Below, one piece after another: positions 17,143 through 25,814 of a stretch of DNA of 64,000 nt. The stretch is taken from positions 124,001-188,000 of the forward strand of contig NZ_LMEI01000010.1 in assembly GCF_001426585.1 (NCBI RefSeq). Direction: 5' to 3'. The position numbers and the translations under genes were made by a program. The notes beneath the pieces were generated by a model, which was not told where the DNA came from, did not search any database, and was given only the letters and a program-made list of their open reading frames with translations. Within the stretch, counting starts at the first letter, position 1. Each line of letters begins with the position of its first letter. This DNA comes from Streptomyces sp. Root431 (GTDB lineage: Bacteria > Actinomycetota > Actinomycetes > Streptomycetales > Streptomycetaceae).

Positions 17143-18408
17143 TCAGAAATCAACGGCGTCACGGACGAGCGGGCAGGTCATGCAGTGGCCGCCGCCGCGC
17201 CCGCGGCCGAGTTCGGCGCCGACGATGGTGATGACCTCGACGCCCGCCTTGCGCAGCAGGGTGTTGGTCTGGGTGTTGCGGTCGTACGTGAAGACGACGC
17301 CGGGTTCGAGGGCGACGGCGTTGTTGCCGCTGTCCCACTGCTGGCGCTCGGAGGCGTACACGTCGCCCCCGGTCTCGATCACGCGCAGCCCGGGCAGGCC
17401 GAGGCCCTTGGCGACGACGTCGACGAAGGGGGTGGTGCCCTCGTCGACGATCTCCACGCCGGGCGCCTTGTCGCTGGGGCGCAGGGAGAAGGTGTGGACG
17501 GCGTCCATGATCGCCGGATAGAGCGTGACGATGTCGCGGTCGGCGAAGGTGAAGACGGTGTCGAGGTGCATGGCCGACCGGAGCTTCGGCATGCCGGCGA
17601 CGATCACGTGCTGGGCCGCTCCGTTGGCGAACAGGGACTGGGCGACCTGGGTGATGGCCTGGCGGGAGGTGCGCTCGCTCATGCCCATGAGGACGACACC
17701 GTTGCCGACGGGCATGATGTCGCCGCCCTCGAAGGTGGCCTGGCCCCAGTCCTGTTCGGGATCTCCCCACCAGACGGTCGAGCCCTTGAAGCCGGGATGG
17801 AAGGCGTACACGGCCTTCATGAGGAGGGTCTCGCCGTGGCGGGCGGGCCAGTACAGCGGGTTGAGGGTGACGCCGCCGTAGAGCCAGCAGGTGGTGTCGC
17901 GGGTGTAGAGGGTGTTCGGCAGGGGCGGCATGAGGTACTCGCGGGCTCCGACGCCCTCCCGGGCGAGCGACACGTAACCGGAGCGGAACTCGTCGGGCAG
18001 GTCGGCGGTGGACAGCCCTCCGATGAGGAACTCGGCCAGCTCGCGGGGGGCGAGGGAGTCGAGGAAGGCACGGGTGTCGTCGACCAGGCCGAGGCCGACC
18101 TCGTTGGGCACGATCTTCCGGTCGAGGAGCCAGTCCTTGGCCTCGGGGATGGCCATCGTCTCGGCGAGCAGCGCGTGCAGCTCGACGACCTCGACCCCGC
18201 GCTGGGTGAGCTTGTTGACGAAGTCGGCGTGGTCGCGCTGGGCGTTCTCCACCCACATGACGTCGTCGAAGAGCAGGTCGTCGGAGTTGGTCGGGGTCAG
18301 CCGCCGGTGCGCCAGGCCGGGGGAGCAGACCAGGACCTTGCGCAGGCGTCCGACCTCGGAGTGGACGCCGAGCGGGGCCGCGGCGGAGCCGGTCTCGGTA
18401 GGGGGCAT
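17143..18408 (-). CDS. arcA: Arginine deiminase
   Basis: A 421-residue arginine deiminase, which hydrolyses arginine to citrulline and ammonia. It starts at ATG 18408 (MPPTETGSAAAPLGVHSEVG). Family motifs are in order: GRLRKVLVCSPGLAH near the N-terminus, FEGGDIMPVGNG with the catalytic Asp, MHLDTVFTFADRD with the catalytic His, and the C-terminal GGGHCMTCPL with the nucleophile Cys409. All key residues are intact, so it should be active. It lies 25 bp downstream of an arcD-like permease gene on the same strand, and the two probably form an operon. Ornithine transcarbamylase (arcB) and carbamate kinase (arcC) genes, which complete the ATP-yielding pathway, are not in the window. Confidence 0.95.
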   Translation of the reverse strand: MPPTETGSAAAPLGVHSEVGRLRKVLVCSPGLAHRRLTPTNSDDLLFDDVMWVENAQRDHADFVNKLTQRGVEVVELHALLAETMAIPEAKDWLLDRKIVPNEVGLGLVDDTRAFLDSLAPRELAEFLIGGLSTADLPDEFRSGYVSLAREGVGAREYLMPPLPNTLYTRDTTCWLYGGVTLNPLYWPARHGETLLMKAVYAFHPGFKGSTVWWGDPEQDWGQATFEGGDIMPVGNGVVLMGMSERTSRQAITQVAQSLFANGAAQHVIVAGMPKLRSAMHLDTVFTFADRDIVTLYPAIMDAVHTFSLRPSDKAPGVEIVDEGTTPFVDVVAKGLGLPGLRVIETGGDVYASERQQWDSGNNAVALEPGVVFTYDRNTQTNTLLRKAGVEVITIVGAELGRGRGGGHCMTCPLVRDAVDF

Positions 18409-18433
18409 GGTCAGCCTTTCTGGTGGGGCGGGG

Positions 18434-19894
18434 TCAGAGTTCGATCCAGCCGACGGCGAGGGCGACGACACCGATGACGGCCCCGATGACGGAGACGGCA
18501 CAGATGACGGCTTCGGCCGGGGAGAAGAGACGCCGGTTCTGCTCGCGCCTGGCCTTGATGAACAGGAAGGTGGCCGGGGCGTAGATGATGAAGGAGACGA
18601 GGACGAACTTGAGGCCGGCCGCGTACAGCAGGAAGGCCGTGTAGAGGGTGGCGAGGACGCCGACGACCAGCTCGCGCCGGGTGCTGCGCCCGGCCACGTT
18701 CTCGGCCCGCGGTCGTAGCGCGATCTTCACGGCGAAGCCGGCGGCGAGCAGGAACGGGATGAGGCTCAGGGCGCTCGTGAGGTCGAGGGCGAAATTGAAG
18801 GCGTCGTCGGAGAAGGCCGTGACGACGAGGATGACCTGGCTGAGCGCCGTGGTCATGAGCAGGGCGGGGACGGGGACGTCGTCGCCGCTGGAGCGGCCGA
18901 GGAAGCGGGGCATGTCCTCGTCCTTGGCGGCGACGAACAGGACCTCGGCGGCCATCAGCGTCCAGGCGAGATAGGCGCCGAGGACGGAGATGATGAGGCC
19001 GACGCTGACGAAGGCCTTGCCCCAGGTGCCGACGGCCGCTTCCAGGACGCCGGCCATGGAGGGCTGCCGGAGCTCGGCGATCTCGGCCATGGGCAGGATT
19101 CCGTACGACACGATGGTCACCGAGGCGAAGATCGCGAAGACGCTGAGGAAGCCCAGGAGCGTGGCCCGCCCGACGTCCTCCCGGCGCTTGGCGTGCCGCG
19201 AGTACACGCTCGCGCCCTCGACGCCGAGGAAGACGAACACGGTGGCGAGCATCGTGCCGCGCACCTGGTTGAAGAGGGAGCCGGCGTAGTCGGCGCCGCC
19301 GAAGTTGTCGGCGAACACGGACGGCTTGAGGCAGAACAGCGCGAGGATGATGAAGACGATGATGGGGACGAGCTTGGCGACGGTCACGATCCTGTTGATC
19401 GCGGTTGCTTCCTTCACCCCGCGGCGGATGAGGAGGAAGAACCCCCACAGACCCACGGAGGACAGGACGATGGCGAGCGCCGTGTCCCCGTCACCGAGCG
19501 CCGGGGCGATCGCCCCGATCGTCGACATGATCAGGACCCAGTAGGTGACGTTGCCGACGCAGGCACTGGCCCAGTAGCCGAAGGCCGAGAAGAAGCCGAG
19601 GTACTCGCCGAAACCCGCCTTCGCGTACGCGTAGACACCGGCGTCAAGATCCGGGCGCCGGACCGCGAGCGTCTGGAAGACGAAGGCCAGCATCAGCATG
19701 CCGAAGCCGGCGACCGTCCAGGCGATCAGCGCACCCGCGACCCCCGTCTCCTGCGCGAACCGCCGCGGCAGCGAGAACACACCGGCCCCGACCATGGAAC
19801 CGACCACCATCGCGGTCAGCGTCAACAGGGTCAGCTTCGCCGCAGGCGGCGCTCCGCCGGACGATGTCTCGCTGCCGGCGTCTGCATGGGTCAT
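18434..19894 (-). CDS. arcD: APC-family permease, likely arginine:ornithine antiporter
   Basis: A 486-residue permease with about 12-13 hydrophobic helices. The helix-1 motif GSMVGAGVFSLPRRFAQETG and the helix-6 region are those of the basic amino acid/polyamine antiporter branch of the APC family, to which ArcD/YdgI-type arginine:ornithine antiporters belong. The ATG at 19894 is preceded by GAGGTG. Being immediately upstream of arcA on the same strand supports arginine uptake in exchange for ornithine or citrulline. The exact substrate pair is inferred from context. The ~230 bp upstream, up to the tRNA gene, presumably hold the operon promoter; I saw no convincing ArgR box. Confidence 0.85.
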   Translation of the reverse strand: MTHADAGSETSSGGAPPAAKLTLLTLTAMVVGSMVGAGVFSLPRRFAQETGVAGALIAWTVAGFGMLMLAFVFQTLAVRRPDLDAGVYAYAKAGFGEYLGFFSAFGYWASACVGNVTYWVLIMSTIGAIAPALGDGDTALAIVLSSVGLWGFFLLIRRGVKEATAINRIVTVAKLVPIIVFIILALFCLKPSVFADNFGGADYAGSLFNQVRGTMLATVFVFLGVEGASVYSRHAKRREDVGRATLLGFLSVFAIFASVTIVSYGILPMAEIAELRQPSMAGVLEAAVGTWGKAFVSVGLIISVLGAYLAWTLMAAEVLFVAAKDEDMPRFLGRSSGDDVPVPALLMTTALSQVILVVTAFSDDAFNFALDLTSALSLIPFLLAAGFAVKIALRPRAENVAGRSTRRELVVGVLATLYTAFLLYAAGLKFVLVSFIIYAPATFLFIKARREQNRRLFSPAEAVICAVSVIGAVIGVVALAVGWIEL

Positions 19895-20057
19895 GGGGCA
19901 CCTCGTAGACGAGCTCGTTCCGGGGCCGACCGCCCACTGCAAAGGGAATCTAATCCGCAAGATCCCGTTTGTCCTGATATACGCACCCCTTCACCCGGGC
20001 GACACCGCTCCACTGGCGACCCCGACAGGACAGGGGTAGGGGACCGAGTCGCAGGCA

Positions 20058-20096
20058 CGAAAAACGGCCTCCCGTTCCCATGGAACGGAAGGCCGT
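20058..20096 (-). terminator. Rho-independent terminator of tRNA-Arg
   Basis: ACGGCCTCCCGTTCC (20064-20078) and GGAACGGAAGGCCGT (20082-20096) are inverted with one mismatch. On the minus strand the stem is followed by TTTTTCG, a T-tract unusual for this genome. It lies about 28 bp after the tRNA 3' end. Confidence 0.8.
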
Positions 20097-20124
20097 CGAT
20101 TTCCCTGACCTGCGATGCAGGTTG

Positions 20125-20197
20125 TGCCCCCGGCAGGATTCGAACCTGCGACACCCGCTTTAGGAGAGCGGTGCTCTATCCCCTGAGCTACGAAGGC
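20125..20197 (-). tRNA. tRNA-Arg (anticodon CCU)
   Basis: Read on the minus strand: acceptor GCCTTCG, D-arm GCTCAGGGGATAGAGC, anticodon stem CCGCT/AGCGG around loop CTCCTAA (anticodon CCU), and T-arm GCAGGTTCGAATCCTGC, closing with CGGGGGC and discriminator A. The acceptor pairs fully with two G-U pairs. CCA is not encoded. It reads the rare AGG codon. tRNA genes are common integration sites, but no integrase gene is visible nearby. Confidence 0.95.
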
Positions 20198-20435
20198 GAG
20201 GCGTGCTTGCCGCCGCCAGTGTAGCGGGTGGTGTGGTTGGCGGACGGGGGAGACCGGCATGGCATCTAGTGGACTTGCATGTTGGTGAGCGGGGATGTGG
20301 TGGACCTCGTCGGTGGGGCTGGTCGAGCATGGAATGCCGGGCGGGGCGAGTCCTGGCGCCGAGGTGCTCGGTTGCTGGTGTGGGGGATGTAGGGGCGGTG
20401 GGGCGTCGGTGGGTGGGGTTCGGCAGATTCGGGAG

Positions 20436-21566
20436 ATGAATGACGAGGCCGCGCTGGCGGTGCTGGTGCGGCTCGGGCGGGCTACGGCGGGGGAGCTGAG
20501 TGCGGAGCTGGGGCTTTCGCGGCCGACGTCGTATGCGTTGGTGGCCCGGCTCGAGGCGGCGGGGCTGGTCGTCGAGACCGGGCGGCGTGGGGGGAGGACC
20601 GGGCCTCGGGCGCGGATGTACGAGCTGGCGCCGGGGCTGAGCCGGACCGTGGGGGTCGAGCTCTCGGCGTCGCGGATCACGGTGGCCGTCGCGGATCTTG
20701 CGGAGCAGCCTCTCGCGACCGCCTCGTGGCCGCTTCACGAGCGGGAGCCTGAGGCAGTGGCGCGGTTGGCGGGGGCGCTTGTGCGGCGGTTGGGCGGCTC
20801 GCCGGCCGCCGGGGGGCATGCCGTGTGCCAAGCGGTCGTCGGGCTGGAGGGCGTTCTGGACCCGGAGACGAACGCCGTGACCTCGGCAGCCGTTCCCGAG
20901 TGGGAGAAGCCGCGGTTCCGGGAGGTGCTCGCGAGGGAGCTGCGGTCCGAGGTGACCTTCGCCAGGGTCACCGAGCTGGCCGCGATCGCGGAGAACGCCG
21001 AGGGTGTCGCTCGGGGTGCCGACTCGTGTGTGCTGTTTGCGGCGGGGGACGGTGTGGGGGTCGTCGTTTCCGTGGGTGGGGTCGTGCGTGTGGGCGCGCG
21101 CGGGTACGCCGGTGATGCTTCCCGGCTGCCTCATCCCTCGGCCGTCGCCGATGGTTCAGCCGCACCCGCCGACTGGGGTGGGGTGGCGAGTGTTCTGAGG
21201 AGTGCGCGTCGGTTGGGGCTTCTGGGGGGTGGGGGTGTGGCCCGCGATGCCTTGGGATTGTTGGAGAGCGGTGCGCTGGTGCAGGGGTACGGGGCCGAGG
21301 TCGCTGCCGGGCTTGCGCCCGTGGCCGTGATCCTCGACCCCGAGATCGTGGTGCTCTCCGGTCCGCTCTGTGTCGCCGGCGGCGAGGTCCTGCGCGGCGA
21401 GGTCGAGCGGAACCTCCGGGACTTCCTGCCCTCCGTGCCGCGCGTGCTGCTGTCCCGGCTCGGCGAGCAGGCCGTGCTCCGTGGCGCGCTCCACGTCGGG
21501 CGGAGCCGCGCCCAGGGCTTTGTCTACGAGACCGCTCGTCTGTCCGCGCTGTCCTCGGGGCGGTGA
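20436..21566 (+). CDS. ROK-family transcriptional regulator
   Basis: A 376-residue protein with an N-terminal winged helix (LAVLVRLGRATAGELSAELG then SRPTSYALVARLEAAGLV, about 5-55) and a C-terminal ROK domain, seen from VGVELSASRITVAVADL, the mid segment GVVVSVGGVVRVGARGYAGDASRLPHP, and the end VAVILDPEIVVLSGPL. ROK regulators sense sugars or sugar phosphates. The usual ROK zinc motif (CxCGxxGC) and the DxG phosphate motif are not obvious, so it has probably lost kinase activity. The start ATG 20436 is uncertain because GGGAG is almost adjacent to it. It converges on the Erm-like gene at 21583 with a 16-bp gap. Confidence 0.75.
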   Translation: MNDEAALAVLVRLGRATAGELSAELGLSRPTSYALVARLEAAGLVVETGRRGGRTGPRARMYELAPGLSRTVGVELSASRITVAVADLAEQPLATASWPLHEREPEAVARLAGALVRRLGGSPAAGGHAVCQAVVGLEGVLDPETNAVTSAAVPEWEKPRFREVLARELRSEVTFARVTELAAIAENAEGVARGADSCVLFAAGDGVGVVVSVGGVVRVGARGYAGDASRLPHPSAVADGSAAPADWGGVASVLRSARRLGLLGGGGVARDALGLLESGALVQGYGAEVAAGLAPVAVILDPEIVVLSGPLCVAGGEVLRGEVERNLRDFLPSVPRVLLSRLGEQAVLRGALHVGRSRAQGFVYETARLSALSSGR

Positions 21567-21582
21567 CCGGTTCGGTTCTTCC

Positions 21583-22524
21583 TCAGCGGCGCTTTCGGCC
21601 GCCTCGGCCTCTGGCTCCCTGGGTGCGGCCGCCGTGGGTCCTCGCGCCCGGCGGGGGGTTGCGGGCCATGTAGAGCTCGACCCAGTCCTGCGGGCCGAGC
21701 TGCTTGACGAGCGCGCCCGCGGGGACGCCCGCGCGGCGCAGCCAGTGGCTCGTCGAGCCGCGGGCCGCCTTGCGCAGTGCCGTGCCGATGTCGGCGTGGC
21801 CCGTGTCGTACACGGCCGCGACGAAGTCCTGGTAGGTGCGCCGTTCCCGCCAGTCGACCTCCCACTCCTCCCGGGGGATCACGAACAGCGTGGACGTGTC
21901 CGCCCGGGGGACCGGCTGGAAGGCCTGGCGGGGGAAGGCCCTGCCTTCGTGGAAGGTGTACCAGGGCCACCACTGGGCGTTGAAGGAGTTGCCTCCGTAC
22001 CGGCCGACGCGCTTCGAGACGTACTCCTGCTGCATGAGGAAGACCGCTTCGAGAAGCGAGTACGGGCTGAACTCGAGGCATCGGCGCAGGATGTCGGTGC
22101 CCGTGCCGAAGGGGAGGTTGCCGATGGCGACGAACGGGTCGTCGTGGGGTTCCCATTCGAGGAAGTCCCCGCACTGCACCTCGACGTTGGGGAGGCCTAA
22201 CGCCTTGACCTTGTCGTGCCAGTGCTCGTCGATCTCGACGGCGACCACGGGATGGCCCATGCGGGACAGCGAGGTCGTGATCCTGCCGGAGCCGGGGCCG
22301 ATCTCCACGACGCACCGCGCGTCCTCGTGGTATGTCAGCTGCTCGGTGAAGTCGCCGGCGTCGGACGCGCTCCGGAAGAAGTTCTGGCTGAAGACCCTTC
22401 GCCGTGTCCCGGGATCGGTGTCCGGCGCGACTCCCTGGGGCTCCGGGCGTGAACTCCCGCGCTGTGGGTGCACAGTTGCGGAGACGTTCGGCCGATCGGC
22501 CTTGCGTGTCGACTTGTTGGACAT
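21583..22524 (-). CDS. Erm-like 23S rRNA adenine N6-methyltransferase
   Basis: A 313-residue protein of the KsgA/Erm family, which methylates adenines in rRNA using S-adenosylmethionine. Motifs in order: SQNFFRS (Erm-type QNF), VVEIGPGSGRIT (SAM motif I), AVEIDEHW, CGDFLEWE, and the catalytic IGNLPFGTG (N-L-P-F, compare N-I/L-P-Y/F). Downstream F-P-R-Q-A-F-Q-P-V-P-R-A-D matches the Erm substrate-site signature. The first ~40 residues and the last ~30 (Gly/Arg-rich) are disordered extensions typical of actinomycete Erm proteins. A TTA codon (codon 109, 22198-22200) makes it a candidate for bldA control. It is 73 bp downstream of the LuxR-type gene, same strand. Self-resistance to a ribosome-targeting product is the natural inference. 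Confidence 0.8.
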   Translation of the reverse strand: MSNKSTRKADRPNVSATVHPQRGSSRPEPQGVAPDTDPGTRRRVFSQNFFRSASDAGDFTEQLTYHEDARCVVEIGPGSGRITTSLSRMGHPVVAVEIDEHWHDKVKALGLPNVEVQCGDFLEWEPHDDPFVAIGNLPFGTGTDILRRCLEFSPYSLLEAVFLMQQEYVSKRVGRYGGNSFNAQWWPWYTFHEGRAFPRQAFQPVPRADTSTLFVIPREEWEVDWRERRTYQDFVAAVYDTGHADIGTALRKAARGSTSHWLRRAGVPAGALVKQLGPQDWVELYMARNPPPGARTHGGRTQGARGRGGRKRR

Positions 22525-22597
22525 TCCTTGGTTCCAGCCTCATATGTGCTTGTGCTTGTGCTTGTTGTCGTGCGTGGTGTCGTGCGCTGTGCGGGGG

Positions 22598-23614
22598 TTA
22601 CTTCTGGGTTTCCGTCTGGCGGGGTGACGGGGTCAGTGCACCCGTGCTCGCGGCCAGATAACCGCCCTGGAACCTGCTGTTCGCCCCCATGCCCTGGAGG
22701 AGTTCGGCTATGTGCCGGCGACAGGTGCGTACGGAGACGCCGATGCGGCGGGCGATCAGTTCGTCCTTGTTGCCCTCGATGAGCATCTGGAGGATCGTCC
22801 GCTTGGTGTCGTCGAGGTCGTCGGCGAGCGGCTCGGTGAAGGGGTCGGCGCCGTGCCATAACTGGTCGAAGACGCCGCAGAGGGTCTCGACGATCGACGG
22901 CTCCCTGGTGAGCACCGCGCCGTCCTTGCCGGTGTGCGCCGGAATGAAGGCCGCTTCGCGATCGAAAATGATCATGCGTCCGAAGAGTTCGCCCACGGTC
23001 CGGACCTCACCGCCGATTTCCTCGATGGTGGACACGTACTGCTGGGTGGGGAAGCTGAATCGTGCGGTGTGCTGGTAGAGGACGCGCATACGAACTCCCC
23101 GGGCCAGCATGGCGCGGTCGCGGTCGACGGCTTCCTTGAGGATGTGGGAAGGTCGGCCGCCGCCCGGCTGGATGGTCATGACTTCCTTCTTGCACTGCGC
23201 GGCCATCCGGGCGAGTACGGAGACGACGGTCGGAGCGTCGTCGAGGATGTCCACGGCCTCGCGGGGGCGGCGCAGTTGCCGCCTTTCGAAATAGAGCGGC
23301 AGGAGTGAGGAGAGGTCCGAGCGGATCTGCTCGGCCGCCTCCTTGTAGCTGCGGATCTCGGCTTCGAGCGGGGTGATCAGCTGGGCGACGGCCGCTTCCG
23401 GGCTCACGGGGACCAGTCGGCTGTCCACGCTTCCGATGGGGCGGAGGAGGTGGAGGGAGAGGAGTTTCCGCAGGGTCTGTTCGACCTGTAAGCGTGGCAG
23501 TCCGGTCATCTGTGGGACGACGTCGGGATCGAGGTAACCGTGGTCCAGAGCTAGCTGATAAACCGCGGTGCAGAATTTGTCCAGTTGTGGAACGGGGCGT
23601 TCGCGGTCGGACAT
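22598..23614 (-). CDS. LuxR/TrmB-type pathway regulator with a TTA codon
   Basis: A 338-residue regulator. The N-terminus (about 10-60: FCTAVYQLALDHGYLDPDVV and LPRLQVEQTLRKLLSLHLL) is a TrmB-like winged helix; the middle (about 105-240) is a phospholipase D-like sensor region with MTIQPGG, MRVLYQHTARFS and GRMIIFDREAAFIP; the C-terminus (about 265-320) is a LuxR helix-turn-helix, LIEGNKDELIARRIGVSVRT and RRHIAELLQGMG. This architecture is common in streptomycete regulators encoded inside biosynthetic clusters. Codon 252 is TTA (22859-22861), so translation needs the bldA tRNA. The start is preceded by GGGGGGATGG. Erm-like gene lies directly downstream; the ATP-grasp gene is divergent across 433 bp. 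Confidence 0.85.
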   Translation of the reverse strand: MSDRERPVPQLDKFCTAVYQLALDHGYLDPDVVPQMTGLPRLQVEQTLRKLLSLHLLRPIGSVDSRLVPVSPEAAVAQLITPLEAEIRSYKEAAEQIRSDLSSLLPLYFERRQLRRPREAVDILDDAPTVVSVLARMAAQCKKEVMTIQPGGGRPSHILKEAVDRDRAMLARGVRMRVLYQHTARFSFPTQQYVSTIEEIGGEVRTVGELFGRMIIFDREAAFIPAHTGKDGAVLTREPSIVETLCGVFDQLWHGADPFTEPLADDLDDTKRTILQMLIEGNKDELIARRIGVSVRTCRRHIAELLQGMGANSRFQGGYLAASTGALTPSPRQTETQK

Positions 23615-24047
23615 CCATCCCCCCTGATCTCGAGACTTCGCCAGATTGGGAACCGGTTTCAGGTGGGTGCGTCGGACGCGCTGGAAGCTCGATCCCGGCT
23701 GAGCCTCGGTCGCCCCAATCCCCGGTAAATGAAAGGGACTTGATCCTTCGCAATCGTAGTGGATCAGCCTAGCAGCTCGCCCGGACGGGTCAAGAAGATT
23801 AGGGGGGCGCGGGGGCAGGGGTACCGCATATGTGCATATGTCATCGAAATGTGAAGTGTTTCTGTTGATATGTTGCCAAGTCGTGGAGGGATTGGATCGA
23901 TTCCTGGGGGCGGCGGGCGAGGGCCGGTTGTGCGGCTGCGGAGTGGCCGGCGGTCCCGAGGGGCTTCACCAAGCTGCAGGACCTCTACCTGTCATGTGTC
24001 CCGACGGCCTGGTCTCCGTTGCTGTGGCGCCCTACCGTGAATTCACT
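23615..24047. other. 433-bp divergent intergenic region
   Basis: Between the LuxR-type regulator and the ATP-grasp gene I see no convincing gene. The sequence is locally AT-richer than its surroundings near 23745-23880. It holds a tandem GCATATGT repeat (23826-23841) that also forms CATATG-TG-CATATG. Open reading extends upstream of 24048 in the ATP-grasp frame, but no start with a ribosome binding site was found there. It probably carries promoters for both flanking genes. Confidence 0.6.
23826..23841. promoter_or_regulatory. Tandem GCATATGT repeat in divergent promoter region
   Basis: Two abutting GCATATGT copies (23826-23833 and 23834-23841) form the palindromic array CATATG-TG-CATATG. 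AT-rich hexamers are rare in this genome, and the position between a pathway regulator and its divergent neighbour suggests a regulator-binding site. Confidence 0.4.
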
Positions 24048-24989
24048 ATGAAGAAATTGGATTCCCGATCCGTCGTCGTGCTCGCCAGAGACCGTGACGA
24101 CTTCGACCTGAAGGTCCTCTCCTCGATGCTGGGAAGCCGTGGGATCGAGTTGCAGATCGCGGACCCGTTGGACCTCGCCATCCAGTGCGAAGGCCCCGAG
24201 ATCAGAATGTGGAACAACGACTCGCCGGTACGTCCGGGGCTCGTCATCGGCTGGCGGAGCGGGCCGTCCGCCCTCCATGCAATAAAGCAGTTGGACGCGA
24301 TCGAGCAGGCGGGAATCGACGTGCTCAACTCGGCCGTCGTCCTTCTGCGCGGGCTCAGCCCGTTCCTGAAGAGCGTCACTCTCCAGACCAATTCCGTGCC
24401 GCACTATCCCATCATCTCGGGAAAGGCGCCCTCGGGGGTTCTGAGCATGGCGGACCGGGTCGGATATCCGATGGTCGCCCGCCCGCTCATGACCCGGGAT
24501 CTCGATGCGAGAGCCGCCGTGCGAGGTCAGGACATCGTCTTCGAAGACGCCTCCAGCCTGAAGGAGTTCGTGACCGGAAAGGCCGCCAGCGGGCATTTCT
24601 ACATGCAACTGCGCCCGCCCAGGACCGGGCAGCGGCTGCGGGTGTTCTGCGTGAACCACCATCCGGTCGCCTGCCTGCCCGACGTGCCGGACGAGCGGCA
24701 GTCCGATCCGCTCGCGACCCTCTCGGAGCCGGCCGCGCACGTCGCCGGACTCGCCTCCCGGGCCATCGGCGGCCACCCGTCCATGGTCGAGATCTCCGAG
24801 GACCGGCCGGGCAGCCGCAACTGGCGGGTCGAGGACGTCACGGTCTGTCCCGGACCCGACCCCGATCTGTCGAGAGCCGGCCTCCACGAGACCGTCATGC
24901 GCGCACAGGCTCGGTTCCTGGCCGCCCGGCTCGCGGAGGGCCCGAAGGCGCGGGGCGGCTGGAGGCCGTCGTCCGCGGCGCACGGTTGA
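24048..24989 (+). CDS. RimK/LysX-like ATP-grasp protein, divergent
   Basis: A 313-residue protein with the layout of RimK/LysX ATP-grasp ligases, which join a carboxylate to an amine with ATP. Visible landmarks: an N-terminal pre-ATP-grasp domain with two strands (SVVVLARDRDDFDLKVL, IELQIADPLDLAIQ), the family segment DVLNSAVVLLRGLSPFLK, the nucleotide-binding lid strand VGYPMVARPL, and FYMQLRPPRTGQRLRVFCVN. The usual Lys-Pro after GYPxV is replaced by Arg-Pro, the GSxG loop is absent, and the C-terminal metal-binding EVN reads EDVTV. Activity is therefore uncertain. ATG 24048 has only a weak ribosome binding site. It is convergent with the PhyH gene (3 bp between stops). Its partner could be the small peptide or an amino-sugar amine. 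Confidence 0.6.
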   Translation: MKKLDSRSVVVLARDRDDFDLKVLSSMLGSRGIELQIADPLDLAIQCEGPEIRMWNNDSPVRPGLVIGWRSGPSALHAIKQLDAIEQAGIDVLNSAVVLLRGLSPFLKSVTLQTNSVPHYPIISGKAPSGVLSMADRVGYPMVARPLMTRDLDARAAVRGQDIVFEDASSLKEFVTGKAASGHFYMQLRPPRTGQRLRVFCVNHHPVACLPDVPDERQSDPLATLSEPAAHVAGLASRAIGGHPSMVEISEDRPGSRNWRVEDVTVCPGPDPDLSRAGLHETVMRAQARFLAARLAEGPKARGGWRPSSAAHG

Positions 24990-24992
24990 TGC

Positions 24993-25733
24993 TCAGGTCT
25001 GCGAGAGTCCGTGATCCATGCCCTCGCGACGCTCCAGGGCGACCATCGCGGCGGGGCGGAAGTTGAGGAAGTACGCCCGCCGTTGGCGGTCGGGCGTGGT
25101 GTTCCCGCGCGAGTAGTGGAGGGTGCGTCCGCCGTGGGCGGCGGCGAAGCCCGGCTCAAGCCCCACCCAGGTGGCGCCGGGATCGGTCTCCGACCCGTCG
25201 CACTCCAGCGCGTAACCGGTGCCCGCGCGCCGGTGGGGGCGTACGGGGCCGAGGTGCGAGCCCTTGATGTACCACATGCAGCCGTTGTCGAGGACGGCCT
25301 CGTCCAGTGCCACCCAGATCGAGGCCTCGCGCTGGTCCGGCAGGTCGATCTCGTACGAGATGTCCTGGTGCCAGGGCGTGACGGTGTTCGTGCCCGGGGC
25401 CTTGTTGATCAGCATGTCGAAGTCGAACTCAGCGTCGGGACCGATGAGTTCACGGGCGAGGGTCAGGGCCCGTCCGTGCAGGGGGAGGTCGAGCAGCTCG
25501 GGCGCGAGCACCGACGGCCACATGATCTGGGTGATGCGCTCGGGGGCGCCGTCGGGCCGGTCCTCGCCCGCTAGGTCGCACCGCTTGGTCCCGCAGTGGA
25601 TCTCTCCGCTGAGGAACCGGTCGTAGATCTTCAGGTAGGCCCGGACCTCTTCGGGCTCCAGTAGCCGGCCGAGCTCGGCGTAGCCGTCTCGCCGGAAGGC
25701 ATCCCGGACATCCGGGGCGGTGATCGTGTTCAT
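24993..25733 (-). CDS. Phytanoyl-CoA dioxygenase family (Fe/2OG) enzyme 1
   Basis: A 246-residue non-haem iron, 2-oxoglutarate-dependent oxygenase. It starts at ATG 25733 (MNTITAPDVRDAFRRDGYAE), the usual PhyH beginning. The facial triad is visible: His and Asp in TPWHQDISYE and the distal His in GRTLHYSRGN, with the 2OG-binding Arg later (RRAYFLNFRP). PhyH enzymes hydroxylate or halogenate diverse small molecules. The gene is divergent from the AraC gene (81 bp between starts), a pairing seen elsewhere in streptomycetes, so it may be an independent two-gene module rather than a pathway gene. The open frame continues far upstream but that region is the AraC gene on the other strand. Confidence 0.85.
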   Translation of the reverse strand: MNTITAPDVRDAFRRDGYAELGRLLEPEEVRAYLKIYDRFLSGEIHCGTKRCDLAGEDRPDGAPERITQIMWPSVLAPELLDLPLHGRALTLARELIGPDAEFDFDMLINKAPGTNTVTPWHQDISYEIDLPDQREASIWVALDEAVLDNGCMWYIKGSHLGPVRPHRRAGTGYALECDGSETDPGATWVGLEPGFAAAHGGRTLHYSRGNTTPDRQRRAYFLNFRPAAMVALERREGMDHGLSQT

Positions 25734-25814
25734 GGTCGCGACGGTAGGCCGGTAGGCGAGAGGTGGCGTTCCTCCCTCTCCTGCGGAATCTCGTGGACAC
25801 GAAGGAGGACGCGC

